Origin: an uncultured Draconibacterium sp.
Lineage (GTDB): Bacteria; Bacteroidota; Bacteroidia; Bacteroidales; Prolixibacteraceae
Reading direction: 5' to 3'
Length of the DNA stretch: 64,000 nt
NCBI RefSeq assembly: GCF_913060805.1
Contig: NZ_CAJXTC010000008.1
Location: forward strand, 62,001 to 126,000
Every line of letters begins with the position of its first letter. Within the stretch, counting starts at the first letter, position 1. Below the pieces are notes generated by a model that had not been told where the DNA came from, searched no databases, and saw only the letters and a list, made by a program, of their open reading frames with translations. This document shows, one piece after another, positions 53,030-62,625 of this stretch. Both the position numbers and the translations under genes were made by a program.

Positions 53030-54004
53030 TTAGCCTCCTATATTTCTCATTGATAATTCGCTACCATGGAATTTTACCGCTTGTTTTAGCAATAGCAATC
53101 CTTTTAGTTTCTCAGTAAGCAGTTGGTCGTTATCGATATACGGCATCAGTTTTTCGCCATGCGCATTACTCAGGCATCCAAAAAAGTAGCCGTTGCTATC
53201 CAGTCGTAAGCGGTTGCAGTCGTGACAAAATGGAGTTGATTCATTGGCAATAATTCCAAAAATTCCACCTTTCGAGGTACGCCAGTAATGCGCTGTTGAA
53301 GCGTGTTCTCGTTTAATTTCCTCGATCTCGTATTTCTCCTGAATCGTTGAAAGTATTTCCTTTTCCGGAAAGAACAGTCCATTCTCGGAATGGTATAAGT
53401 GCCCCATTTTCATCAACTCCAGGTAGCGTATTTTTACGCCCAGTTCTGTTGCATAATCAAGCAGTGGAATAATCTGCGAATCGTTTTTTCCCCGCATGAT
53501 AACAGCATTTAGTTTTACATTCAACCCTGCTTTTATGGCTGCTTCAATTCCCTGGAAAACCCGCGAAGTATCCGATCTGCGTATAATTTTGCCAAAGGTA
53601 TTGTTGTCGATAGCATCCACCGAAATGTTGATTGAATTTACACCCGCATTCACCAGTTTCGCTGCATTTTCTTTTAGAAAAAATGCATTGGTGGTTAAGC
53701 GAATATCGTTGATGCCAAGGTTTTTGATGTTTTCAATAAGTGGGTAAAGATTGGAGTAAAGCAAAGGTTCGCCACCGGTTAAGCGAACGCTTTTGAGGCC
53801 TGTTAACTGGTGTACTGCCTGTATTAATTGTGTGAATTCTTCAACCGAAATTGGTTTTTCAGCACCGTTTTGATCGAGTTGAAGGTTTGAATTTTCATCA
53901 AACTCATTATCAACACAATAAATGCACGAAAAATTACACGAGTTCAGGAGACTTATCCGTAGCTTTTCAAATTTTCTGCCCAGTTTATCTTCAATTTTCA
54001 ACAT
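53030..54004 (-). CDS. moaA: GTP 3',8-cyclase MoaA
   Basis: Radical SAM enzyme of the first step of molybdenum cofactor synthesis. 324 residues. The N-terminal cluster site is Cys23, Cys27 and Cys30 (SCNFSCIYC), then VRLTGGEPLLY; the second cluster has FCHDCNRLRLDSNGYFFGC. The C-terminus ends IGG, the Gly-Gly that reaches the active site in MoaA. It is the first gene of moaA-moaD-moaE-thiF. The partner MoaC, needed to finish cPMP, is not in the window. Confidence 0.95.
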   Translation of the reverse strand: MLKIEDKLGRKFEKLRISLLNSCNFSCIYCVDNEFDENSNLQLDQNGAEKPISVEEFTQLIQAVHQLTGLKSVRLTGGEPLLYSNLYPLIENIKNLGINDIRLTTNAFFLKENAAKLVNAGVNSINISVDAIDNNTFGKIIRRSDTSRVFQGIEAAIKAGLNVKLNAVIMRGKNDSQIIPLLDYATELGVKIRYLELMKMGHLYHSENGLFFPEKEILSTIQEKYEIEEIKREHASTAHYWRTSKGGIFGIIANESTPFCHDCNRLRLDSNGYFFGCLSNAHGEKLMPYIDNDQLLTEKLKGLLLLKQAVKFHGSELSMRNIGG

Positions 54005-54162
54005 GTCTATTTAACTTGAAAATCGCTGATTTGTTCAGTTATTTCAGACTATTAAGTATTTTGATTGAAGCTGTTTCTGCAGAACCGGAATTTATTCGCC
54101 GTTGAATGAATTTTATTGAACAGTATTAATCATTTTTTTGTTATAGTGTTGGTTTATAAATA

Positions 54163-54196
54163 TTTGATTTATTTATATTTAGGTGAATTAAATTTG
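54163..54196 (+). promoter_or_regulatory. putative promoter of the xdhC-mocA pair
   Basis: TTTG, 22 nt, TAAATTTG. The -7 box is exact and its G lies 32 nt before the ATG. Spacing is slightly long. Confidence 0.5.
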
Positions 54197-54227
54197 CCGA
54201 ACGAAACTAACCTTTAATATTTTAGAG

Positions 54228-55244
54228 ATGACGCACGAACTGAAACTACTGTTTGATACGTTAAAATCATGGCAACTACTTGATAAAAAAGCCGTATTTG
54301 TGTCGGTAGTCGATTTGGAGGGATCGTCGTACCGTCGGCCCGGAGTCCGGATGCTTATTCGCGAGGATGGTGAGTATGCCGGAGCGGTTAGTGGAGGCTG
54401 TGTAGAAAGCGAGATCGAACGACAGGCACAAAGTGTTTTCCGTACCAACAAGCCAAAAGTTATTACTTACGATGGCCGCTACCGGATTGGTTGTGAGGGT
54501 GTTATTCATGTTTTGATTGAACCTGTTTTCCTTTCGGTAGCACTTCTGGAAGCTTTTGAAAATCAGCTGGAAAGTAGAAATTCTTTTCAAATGGATTCGT
54601 TCTTTTACATCGAAGCTGGTGAGTACGATGATGTAGGTTCGGTGCTTCAAATTAATGGCGCCAACTACTCGTTAAATCCGGATTTTAAGCGAAATGAAAC
54701 GGATAGCCAAAAGTGTTTCTCACAAACTTTCGAACCTTTATTTCAGCTGTTTATTTTTGGTGCAGAGCACGATGCTGTTCAACTCAGTCAGGCTGGTAAA
54801 TTACTGGGGTGGGAGGTAACGGTGGTGGCGTCTCCCGAAGAGTCGAAATCTTGCGATTATTTTCCTGGAGCCGCATCGTTAATCACTCCGTCGTTTGAAG
54901 ATATCGATACTTCAGCCATTGACGAACAAACTGCAGTGGTTTTAATGACGCACAGCTTTAATAAGGATGTCCAATATTTAATGGCTTTAAAAGATATTAA
55001 TCCGGCTTATATTGGTTTGTTGGGATCGGTAAACCGCAGAGAACGTGTTATTTCGATGTTGTTAGAACAGGTTCCTGATCTTTCGCTGGAATTTATTGAG
55101 CAAATCCATGGCCCGGCAGGAATCAATATCGGAGCTGAAAATGCTGCTGAGATTTCGATTTCTATTCTGGCAGAAATTTTAAGTGTGGTGCGTAAACAAA
55201 AGCCCGTGGCTTTACGCGAAAAAGTAGGTGCAATTCATGAATGA
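54228..55244 (+). CDS. XdhC/CoxI-family cofactor maturation protein
   Basis: 338 residues. Known relatives bind molybdenum cofactor, exchange its oxo for a sulfido ligand with a cysteine desulfurase, and pass it to hydroxylases. The N-terminal half has SSYRRPGVRMLI and GAVSGGCVESEIERQA; the C-terminal Rossmann half has FIFGAEHDAVQL, YIGLLGSVNRRERV and HGPAGINIGAENAAEIS. It overlaps the following nucleotidyltransferase gene by 17 bp. Placed divergently from moaA and 2.7 kb from the hydroxylase, it most likely serves that enzyme. Confidence 0.9.
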   Translation: MTHELKLLFDTLKSWQLLDKKAVFVSVVDLEGSSYRRPGVRMLIREDGEYAGAVSGGCVESEIERQAQSVFRTNKPKVITYDGRYRIGCEGVIHVLIEPVFLSVALLEAFENQLESRNSFQMDSFFYIEAGEYDDVGSVLQINGANYSLNPDFKRNETDSQKCFSQTFEPLFQLFIFGAEHDAVQLSQAGKLLGWEVTVVASPEESKSCDYFPGAASLITPSFEDIDTSAIDEQTAVVLMTHSFNKDVQYLMALKDINPAYIGLLGSVNRRERVISMLLEQVPDLSLEFIEQIHGPAGINIGAENAAEISISILAEILSVVRKQKPVALREKVGAIHE

Positions 55245-55848
55245 TATTCCAATAGTATTGCTGGCAGCCGGCGCTTCCTCAAGAATGGGGGAGCCAAAAC
55301 CATTATTGCCCTGGGGTGAACTAACATTGGTCGAACATCAGATAAAAACTTTGTCAGCAACCGGGAATCCGGTGGTAGTGGTTTTAGGAAATCAGGCAGA
55401 AAATATCATCCCAATTCTTCAAAACTTACTGGTAAAATTTACGATAAATGAAAGCTGGGAACAGGGCATGGGAACTTCCATTGCAGAAGGAGTTAAATTC
55501 TTAGAACAGCAGTTTCCAGCGAGTAAAGGTGTGCTCATTACTTTAATCGACCAACCGCTGATTACAACAGCACATTTAAACGATTTGACATCGAATTTCA
55601 AACCGGACAAACAACAAATCATCGTTTCGCAAGCCGATTCAGGTTGGCAGGGAGTTCCAGTATTATTCGATCGTTTTTACTTTGATGAGCTTTCAGCACT
55701 GAGTGGAAAACAAGGTGCAAAAGCAATCTTCCGGAATTACACAGAACATGTAAAAACAATACAGTGTGGTGAAATTCTGGAAGATATGGATACTCCGGAG
55801 CAATATCAAAAGCTCAAAAAAGTAATTAATCAACAAAAGAACTGTTGA
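55228..55848 (+). CDS. MocA-like molybdenum cofactor cytidylyltransferase
   Basis: 206-residue nucleotidyltransferase. LAAGASSRMGEPKPLLPW near the N-terminus is the CTP/GTP-binding signature of the MobA/MocA group; TLIDQPLIT and VPVLFDRFYF follow. With XdhC beside it and an IorB-type target, attachment of CMP to make the cytosine dinucleotide cofactor is more likely than GMP (MobA). It begins 17 bp inside xdhC and converges on a GH3 gene 18 bp away. Confidence 0.85.
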   Translation: MQFMNDIPIVLLAAGASSRMGEPKPLLPWGELTLVEHQIKTLSATGNPVVVVLGNQAENIIPILQNLLVKFTINESWEQGMGTSIAEGVKFLEQQFPASKGVLITLIDQPLITTAHLNDLTSNFKPDKQQIIVSQADSGWQGVPVLFDRFYFDELSALSGKQGAKAIFRNYTEHVKTIQCGEILEDMDTPEQYQKLKKVINQQKNC

Positions 55849-55866
55849 CTCCCAATTAACAGATTG

Positions 55867-58203
55867 CTATTTCACATTTATTGTTTCCTGCAAGCGAATA
55901 TCGTCTGAGGCGGTACCTACCATCAGTTTAAAATCGCCCGGCTCAACAACTTGTTCGTAATTGACGTCTATTATGCTGAGCTGATCTTTCTCAACCGTAA
56001 AACTTACCTGTTTTTGTTCTCCTTTTTTCAGGAAGATCGGTTTAAAATCGATAAGCTGTTTAATCGGACGAACTGTTGATGCATATTCGTCGCGCAGATA
56101 TAGCTGAACAATCTCAGTTCCATCAAAGTCCCCGGTGTTTTTCAGGTTGAACGAAACGTTGAAATCGTTCTCATCGCTTTCTTCAAGGCTCATATTTTCG
56201 TAGCTGAACGAGGTATAACTTTTCCCAAAACCAAAAGCGTAAAGAGGAGCAGAACTTCCTTCTACATAGTTATGCGCTTTCGGATTCTTTTTGTTGTAAT
56301 AATTGGGCAACTGGCCAACGCTTGCAGCTACTGTTACGGGCAGTCGTCCGCTCGGATTATAGTCGCCAAACAATACATCTGCAATACCATTACCGCCTTG
56401 TTCCCCCGGATACCAGGCTGTTAACAATGCATCGGCATTTTCGGCAGCCCAGTTCATATTTAGCGGGCGTCCTTGAATATAGATGACAACCATAGGCTTG
56501 CCCGTTTTTTTGATAGCTTCCAGCAGTTTCATCTGGTCGCCCATTAAAGTAAGTGTCGAACGGTCGTTGCCTTCGCCACTTTCCATATCGCTAAGTACTT
56601 CACTGTTGGCAATGGCGGCACCTGTTTCTTTGTAATCGGTACTGAAATCGCGGGCACTGGATCCGCCAACCACAACCACAACCACATCCGAATTTTTTGC
56701 AGCAGCTACTGCGGCTGGAATATTCGATTGTGTGGTGTCGCGAATGGCACATCCTTTTTCGTACAGTACGTTTTCAGTTCCCAGTTTATTCACAATACCC
56801 TCGTAAACGGTAACCACTGATTCGGCCGGTTGAGGTGCAGTGTAGTCGCCCAGCTGATTGTACATCATATCGGCATTGGGACCAACAACGGCCACTTTTA
56901 TATCGTTTTTGGCAAGAGGTAAAATCCCACCTTTATTTTCGAGTAGCACAGTCGATTGTTGTGCCATTTTTCTTGCCAATTCAATGTGTCTGGAATTATG
57001 AACTATTTCTGTAGCTTTTTGCGGATCAACAAACGGATGATCAAAAAGTCCCATTTCAAATTTTAAACGAATTACATGACACACTGCCGAGTCAACAATA
57101 CTTTCATCAAGAATACCTTGCTCAACAGCGTTTTTAAGTCTTACGTAGGCTTGTCCGCCCAAATCGACATTTGTTCCGGCTTCAATGGCTTTTAATGCAG
57201 CTTCTTCGGCCGTTTTTACAATGTAATGCGAGCCGGCAATTCCTTCAATGCTAAACAGATCGGAAACCGTGTAACCTCTGAATTCCCAGTCGTTGCGCAA
57301 AATATCCGTCAGGTATTCTTTGTTCATGGTTGACGGAATGCCATCGATAGAATTGTATGATGTCATTACAGACAAAGCTCCGGCGTCGATAGCGGCTTTA
57401 AACGGTGGGAAATAGTTCTCCAGCAAATCGCGGCGGCTCACAATCGATGTATTTCCGTTAATTCCTGATTCCGGCACACCATAAGCAACAAAATGCTTTA
57501 GTGTTGAAATTACGCTGTTGTCTTGTGAGAGATTACCAGAGCCAAGGCCTTTAACCATGGCACTTCCCATTTGTGCGATCAGGATTGGATCTTCTCCAAA
57601 AGTTTCTTCAACTCGCGACCAACGCGGATCGCGAGCCAAATCGAGAATAGGACCGTAGGCGATGTGGGCGCCCTGTGCACGTATTTCAGCACCGATAGCC
57701 TGTCCCATTTCTTCCATCAATTTGGTGTTAAAAGTGGCAGCTTGTCCTAAACTGGTTGGAAAAACAGTTGTTCCGATTGCCATATGTCCGTGGGCAGCTT
57801 CTTCAGCTAAAAATACCGGGATGCCCAGTCGTGAATTGTCGATAAGGTATTGTTGCAGGGCGTTTGCCGCTTCAGCAGCCTGCACGGGAGAAAGTCCTGT
57901 TTTTAGCGTTTTCTGAGTCCATGGATCGGCACGGAAAGTGGCCCAGTACATCCCGGGTTGCTTTTCCTTTTGCATGTTTTTGAAGGTTTCGGAAACATTA
58001 ACTTCGCTGCCGTTCTTTTCATACATTTCCCAACCCATCGGGCAAAGCAACTGTCCCAATTTTTCATCCAGAGTCATGCGGTTCAGCAGATCCTGTGTTC
58101 GTTCTTCAACTGAATATTGATTATTCTTATAAACGGGTTTTGCTGGTTGGGCATTTGCAATACTACCCATCAACAGCAAACAAAAAAGAATCCTGAACCC
58201 CAT
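55867..58203 (-). CDS. bglX: GH3 beta-glucosidase
   Basis: Secreted glycoside hydrolase family 3 enzyme, 778 residues, signal peptide 1-18 (ending ANAQ). The N-terminal barrel contains FLAEEAAHGHMAIG, GPILDLARDPRWSRVEETFGED and the nucleophile segment GYTVSDLFSIEG; the five-strand alpha/beta sandwich carries VVVGGSSARDF and the acid/base region ESGEGNDRSTL; a fibronectin-III-like domain ends the protein. It is the BglX type that hydrolyses beta-linked glucose. It is not in an operon with other glycan genes. Confidence 0.92.
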   Translation of the reverse strand: MGFRILFCLLLMGSIANAQPAKPVYKNNQYSVEERTQDLLNRMTLDEKLGQLLCPMGWEMYEKNGSEVNVSETFKNMQKEKQPGMYWATFRADPWTQKTLKTGLSPVQAAEAANALQQYLIDNSRLGIPVFLAEEAAHGHMAIGTTVFPTSLGQAATFNTKLMEEMGQAIGAEIRAQGAHIAYGPILDLARDPRWSRVEETFGEDPILIAQMGSAMVKGLGSGNLSQDNSVISTLKHFVAYGVPESGINGNTSIVSRRDLLENYFPPFKAAIDAGALSVMTSYNSIDGIPSTMNKEYLTDILRNDWEFRGYTVSDLFSIEGIAGSHYIVKTAEEAALKAIEAGTNVDLGGQAYVRLKNAVEQGILDESIVDSAVCHVIRLKFEMGLFDHPFVDPQKATEIVHNSRHIELARKMAQQSTVLLENKGGILPLAKNDIKVAVVGPNADMMYNQLGDYTAPQPAESVVTVYEGIVNKLGTENVLYEKGCAIRDTTQSNIPAAVAAAKNSDVVVVVVGGSSARDFSTDYKETGAAIANSEVLSDMESGEGNDRSTLTLMGDQMKLLEAIKKTGKPMVVIYIQGRPLNMNWAAENADALLTAWYPGEQGGNGIADVLFGDYNPSGRLPVTVAASVGQLPNYYNKKNPKAHNYVEGSSAPLYAFGFGKSYTSFSYENMSLEESDENDFNVSFNLKNTGDFDGTEIVQLYLRDEYASTVRPIKQLIDFKPIFLKKGEQKQVSFTVEKDQLSIIDVNYEQVVEPGDFKLMVGTASDDIRLQETINVK

Positions 58204-58323
58204 AGCTATCGTTTTATCGTATTAAAATTACGCTGTAAAAATACAGATTACAGTTAGATTTTGAGCGGAATTGAGCAGAACAGTTGTATGATTAAGGAAA
58301 TATTGACAATTCGGATTTCCGGA

Positions 58324-59025
58324 TCAATCGTTGGCCAGATTTACAATATGGCAGGCAACTACACCGGCTGTTTCTGTGCGTAAACGAGCATTTCCCAACG
58401 AGATAGCTTCAAACCCATTTTCCAAGGCAAGTTCCACTTCTTCGGGACTAAAATCGCCTTCAGGACCAATCAGAATAAGCACGTTGTCGCCGGAATTGAC
58501 CTCGTTTTTTAGGTGCGGTTTTTCGCCCTCGTTACAATGAGCGATGAATTTTTTTGTTTCAGTGGCTTGCTCTAAAAGGTCGGAAAGTTTAGTCAGTTCA
58601 TTTAATTTTGGTAAATAAGCTTTCACCGATTGTTTCATAGCCGAAACCAGGATTTTCTCCAAACGCTCTGGTTTTATCACTTTACGTTCCGAATGTTCCG
58701 AAAGGAGAGGAGTGACCTCATCTATCCCAATTTCGGTGCATTTTTCCAGAAACCACTCCGTGCGGTCGATATTTTTAGTGGGAGCAATGGCAATGTGTAA
58801 ATGAAAATCTTTTTTGCCGAATTCAGTTTGCGAATCAATAATACTGAGTTGGCATTTTTTGGGATTTGCATTCTGAATTCTTGCTTTGAAGAATCCTCCT
58901 TTACCATCTACCAGCTCAATCTCGTCGCCTTCTTTTAAGCGAAGCACACGAACGGCATGTTTCGATTCGGTTTCATCTAAAATAACTTCGGCACCTGAAA
59001 TAGTCGGGACATAAAATAATTGCAT
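58324..59025 (-). CDS. rsmE: 16S rRNA (uracil-1498-N3)-methyltransferase
   Basis: Methylates U1498 of 16S rRNA. 233 residues; SPOUT knot fold with a PUA-like N-terminus. HAVRVLRLKEGDEIELVDGKG near 24-44, then the IGPEGDFSPEEVELA and SLGNARLRTETAGVVA motifs that bind SAM in the C-terminal half. A TAACTTTG box is 24 nt before the ATG. It is unrelated to the neighbouring cytochrome genes. Confidence 0.95.
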   Translation of the reverse strand: MQLFYVPTISGAEVILDETESKHAVRVLRLKEGDEIELVDGKGGFFKARIQNANPKKCQLSIIDSQTEFGKKDFHLHIAIAPTKNIDRTEWFLEKCTEIGIDEVTPLLSEHSERKVIKPERLEKILVSAMKQSVKAYLPKLNELTKLSDLLEQATETKKFIAHCNEGEKPHLKNEVNSGDNVLILIGPEGDFSPEEVELALENGFEAISLGNARLRTETAGVVACHIVNLAND

Positions 59026-59048
59026 GGATTCAAAACTTTTTCAAGTGC

Positions 59049-59056
59049 CAAAGTTA
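59049..59056 (-). promoter_or_regulatory. putative -7 box of rsmE
   Basis: TAACTTTG on the minus strand, exact consensus, G 24 nt from the ATG. Confidence 0.5.
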
Positions 59057-59108
59057 GTAAAAATGTTATTCTGATTTTTTCTAATTCAGGAACAAGCATA
59101 AAGGTAAA

Positions 59109-60113
59109 TTACGAGTCCGGTTCTTCGCTAAACTTAAACGTTTTGTACAAAAATCCCATTGCCGGGAAAATGATCAACACTCCAACTATCAACGCAATTA
59201 GTAAGAACATTTGAACTTGTTCGGGGGCCTTTGCTGCCTGTATGGTAATATCGTGGCCGCTGTTTGTTTTTACCAGTACCGGAAACTGAATGGCAAACCA
59301 TCCGGTAACGATTAGCGTGGTTTGAAGCCCGGCGGTTAATCGCAGCCAGTTGCCTTTGTTCTTATTCAGAAAATACCAAAATGCCGGCAATGCCAGTGTG
59401 GCGATAACAATACAGGCAACGCTGATGGGAGAGTTGATAAAGTCTTTCAACAGCGGATGACCGGCAACTTTGGCCGTTGCAAACACAATTGCTCCCATTA
59501 CAACCAATGAGATCATCAGACGTTTAGTCATTCGGGTAAAGTAGATGATGTAGTCTTTGTCCTCAATTTCGCTTACGGTAAAAATTCCCGCCAGAAAGGC
59601 AAATAACAAAACCATAAACAAACCCATGCTTACCGAAAACCAGTTTAACCACGGGTGGATGTAAACAGCATAAAATCCAAGTTGATAATCCAGTGATATT
59701 TCACCCAGAATCAGTCCTCCAACCGTAATTCCTAAAAAGAAAGTTGTGAATACGCTGGAGTAACGAAATATGGCCGAATAAATAGCTTTCGGCGTTTTTT
59801 CATCAATATCGTAATGGCGGAATGTAAATGCTGATCCGCGGGCAATAATGCCAAGCAGCACCAAAAGCACAGGAATGTGTAATGCCGTAAGAACCGTGGA
59901 ATAAACCGATGGAAATCCAACAAACAGGATTACCACTACCAAAATTAGCCACACGTGGTTAGCTTCCCAAACCGGGGCAATGGCACGTGATACGATTTTT
60001 GATGCTTTACCTCTCGACAAAAGTTCGAGAATGCCACCGCCAAAATCGGCGCCGCCAAGTAAAACGTAAAGCATTAAACAAATAACCAATATTATGAGAT
60101 TAGCTTCAGCCAT
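59109..60113 (-). CDS. cydB: cytochrome bd ubiquinol oxidase subunit II
   Basis: Membrane subunit of the high-affinity quinol oxidase, 334 residues with eight or nine membrane helices. The start LYVLLGGADFGGGILELL and the following PVWEANHVWLI are hallmarks of CydB. It begins 8 bp inside cydA, so the two are cotranslated. Length is near the short end of the family (379 in E. coli). Confidence 0.95.
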   Translation of the reverse strand: MAEANLIILVICLMLYVLLGGADFGGGILELLSRGKASKIVSRAIAPVWEANHVWLILVVVILFVGFPSVYSTVLTALHIPVLLVLLGIIARGSAFTFRHYDIDEKTPKAIYSAIFRYSSVFTTFFLGITVGGLILGEISLDYQLGFYAVYIHPWLNWFSVSMGLFMVLLFAFLAGIFTVSEIEDKDYIIYFTRMTKRLMISLVVMGAIVFATAKVAGHPLLKDFINSPISVACIVIATLALPAFWYFLNKNKGNWLRLTAGLQTTLIVTGWFAIQFPVLVKTNSGHDITIQAAKAPEQVQMFLLIALIVGVLIIFPAMGFLYKTFKFSEEPDS

Positions 60114-61416
60114 TTTTCAGATATTTTGATTGTAAGAGTTGTATTTGGCGGCTCAACAGCCAGGTAACTACAAAAGTTAGTATGACATAAACCGCTGTAA
60201 TGGTGTAAAAAGTGTACTGTATGCCCGGCATTGGTGTCAAGGAATCTTTCGTTTTCATAATGCCGTAAATGATCCATGGCTGGCGACCTACTTCTGTAAC
60301 TATCCAGCCGGCTTCAACAGCGATAAACCCGAGCGGAGTGGCAATGGTGAGCAAACGCAGCCACCATTTCTTTTCAAACCAGTGTTTCCATTTGTAGGTT
60401 CCGGCGAAGAACAGGGCAGCAATCAGCATTAAAAACATCCCAATTCCAACCATTAACTGGAATGAATAGTGGGTAATCGGTACCGGTGGCCATTCTTCTT
60501 CCGGAAATTCTTCCAGCCCTTTTACTTCGGCATTAAAATCGCCGTGCGCCAGGAAACTCAGGAAGCCCGGCAGTTTGATGGCGTATTTTACTTCGCGGTT
60601 TTCAACGTCAGGAATTCCGCCGATTATTAGTGATGCTTTTTCCTCTGTTTTAAAATGCGACTCGAAAGCGGCCAGTTTTGCAGGTTGCAGTTTGGCAACG
60701 TTTTTAGCAGCCAGGTCGCCACTTATGGGTTGAATAAAAGCAGCAACTGATGCAAAAGCAAGTGCAATGGTAATAGCTTTGGCGTGAATCTCCAGTTTGT
60801 TTTTCATGTATAAAACGGCATGAACTCCGGCCACTGCGAATCCTGTTGCAGAAAAAGCTGCAATCGTCATGTGGTGCGCTTGCGAGAACCATGCTTTGTT
60901 GAACATGGCCTTCACCGGATCGATATTAAAAGCTTGTCCGTCAATCCAGTCGAAACCTGCCGGAGCATTCATCCATGCATTGGCCGAAACCACAAAAATT
61001 CCTGATAACACACCGGAAATCCCAACTACCATTCCGGTGTAGAGGTGAACCCATTTGTTCAGGCGTTTCCAGCCGTACAGGAACAAGCCGAGCGCGATGG
61101 CTTCCACAAAGAAAGCTGTTCCCTCCCACGAAAAGGGCATCCCGAAAATTGGCCCGGCGTGTTTCATAAACGTGGGCCATAACATACCTAACTCAAATGA
61201 TAATACGGTACCGGAAACGGCACCAACGGCAAAAAATATTGCCACACCTTTTGCCCAGGCTTTTGCCAAATCGAGATAAACCTGATTTTTTGTTCGCAGC
61301 CATTTCCACTCGGCAACAAACATAAACCACGGCATTACCATTCCTATGCAGGCAAATACGATGTGAAATCCTAACGAAACGGCCATTTGCATTCTAGCGG
61401 CCATAAATTCATCCAT
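60106..61416 (-). CDS. cydA: cytochrome bd ubiquinol oxidase subunit I
   Basis: Heme-bearing quinol-oxidising subunit, 436 residues. His18 in SLGFHIVFACIGM matches a heme b595 ligand; His181/His182 (QAHHMT) the b558 ligand; GRQPWIIYG ends the conserved core. It is shorter than the E. coli protein (522) because the quinol-binding Q-loop is short. With class I fumarase and PEP carboxykinase it suggests a cell that meets little oxygen and consumes it at low level. No cydX or cydDC gene is next to it. Confidence 0.95.
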   Translation of the reverse strand: MDEFMAARMQMAVSLGFHIVFACIGMVMPWFMFVAEWKWLRTKNQVYLDLAKAWAKGVAIFFAVGAVSGTVLSFELGMLWPTFMKHAGPIFGMPFSWEGTAFFVEAIALGLFLYGWKRLNKWVHLYTGMVVGISGVLSGIFVVSANAWMNAPAGFDWIDGQAFNIDPVKAMFNKAWFSQAHHMTIAAFSATGFAVAGVHAVLYMKNKLEIHAKAITIALAFASVAAFIQPISGDLAAKNVAKLQPAKLAAFESHFKTEEKASLIIGGIPDVENREVKYAIKLPGFLSFLAHGDFNAEVKGLEEFPEEEWPPVPITHYSFQLMVGIGMFLMLIAALFFAGTYKWKHWFEKKWWLRLLTIATPLGFIAVEAGWIVTEVGRQPWIIYGIMKTKDSLTPMPGIQYTFYTITAVYVILTFVVTWLLSRQIQLLQSKYLKNG

Positions 61417-61661
61417 GTTTTATTCTATTTTCTGTTTACATTGTATGCCATTCTTAACAACAATTTCCTCTTGTAGTTTGAGTTTTTTTGTCGATTTCTC
61501 CATTCTACATAAGCAATTCGATCCAATATGTTGATTGATTGGTATATAGAATCGAGAAACTACGAAACTTTAATGCTAATTTAGAAAATATAAATGAGCA
61601 ATAACAGGATGTTTCGTTGTTTTTAATAAACTAAAGTTTAAAACTAAAGATTTAGAAGCAC

Positions 61662-62156
61662 CTATTTAAACATTCGTGGAACAAGATGAAATGCCAGTTT
61701 CCCGCTTCGTGCTTCCACTTCTTCCCAGCTCTCAACATCGAAATTTATTCCAACGGTTGATGTGGTTGGCATGTCGCTGTAAAACTCTTCGAGTAGATTG
61801 CACACGTAGTAGTAAAAGCCCGGATTATGCCCAAAAAAGAATACCGTGTTTGAACTCGGTGGCAGTTTGTGTATTAGGTCCAGAAATTCGTCGGTGCTAA
61901 GTCCGTCGTAAATATCTTCAACAGTAATAATGTCCTGGCGTTTGAAGTCGAGGTTTTCGGCAAATATCATTGCCGTTTTAAACGCACGTTTGGCAGGGCT
62001 GGAAATAATGGTATCCGGAACAACCCCTTGTTTTTTCAGGTCCTGACTTACCAGTCTCGCGTCGTTTTTACCACGTTCACGCAGGTCGCGCGTAAAATCA
62101 TCTTCGTACCCGTAAGGTACGGCTTTGCCATGTCGTACGATTACTACTTGTTTCAT
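61662..62156 (-). CDS. sixA: SixA-type phosphohistidine phosphatase
   Basis: Histidine-phosphatase fold, 164 residues. The RHG motif with nucleophile His9 is at residues 8-10 (IVRHGKA); DFTRDLRERG follows; SSPAKRAFKTA and the second catalytic His in FFGHNPGF are present. Known relatives dephosphorylate phosphohistidine proteins. It lies alone between the cydAB operon and a monooxygenase-fold gene. Confidence 0.88.
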   Translation of the reverse strand: MKQVVIVRHGKAVPYGYEDDFTRDLRERGKNDARLVSQDLKKQGVVPDTIISSPAKRAFKTAMIFAENLDFKRQDIITVEDIYDGLSTDEFLDLIHKLPPSSNTVFFFGHNPGFYYYVCNLLEEFYSDMPTTSTVGINFDVESWEEVEARSGKLAFHLVPRMFK

Positions 62157-62215
62157 ATATATAAATTAGAGACCGAAGCTAAAACAAAGTGGAGCAGCGG
62201 CCTGATTAGCCATTT

Positions 62216-62494
62216 TTAAACCGGTTCGTAAAGGTCAATGCTAACTTCTGCCAATTCTACAATTTTAGGAACAGTACTTGTAAAATGCGGAGTATTGTTG
62301 TGAAGATCGATTGCAGCCTGGTCTTTCCATTTTTCAATCAGACAATACGTTAACGGATCGTCCACTTTTTTATACAAAACATATTCAATGTTTCCATCCT
62401 CGGCGCGCGATGCTTCTCCCAATTCTTCAACGAGTTTTAAAAATGCTGATTCCTGTCCTTTGTGTACTATAAATTTGGCTACAATTGTAATCAT
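62216..62494 (-). CDS. antibiotic biosynthesis monooxygenase (ABM)-fold protein, putative quinol monooxygenase
   Basis: Small ferredoxin-like alpha+beta protein, about 92 residues from ATG 62494 (MITIVAKFIVHKG); a longer frame adds 12 residues. IEYVLYKKVDDPLTYCLIEKW is the typical second half. Relatives are YgiN-like quinol monooxygenases or heme-binding proteins, and the chemistry here is unknown. Transcribed on the same strand as sixA, 59 bp upstream, possibly together. Confidence 0.8.
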   Translation of the reverse strand: MITIVAKFIVHKGQESAFLKLVEELGEASRAEDGNIEYVLYKKVDDPLTYCLIEKWKDQAAIDLHNNTPHFTSTVPKIVELAEVSIDLYEPV

Positions 62495-62625
62495 CCTGTT
62501 CGTTTTATTTATATGGATCTTCCCGCTCAAAACGGAATTATGAAAAGGTAAATTCGGTTTTTATTAAGCTGTAGAAGTTGTCTAAAACAAATTTAACTTA
62601 ATTTGTAGCAATAAGACAAATTTTA

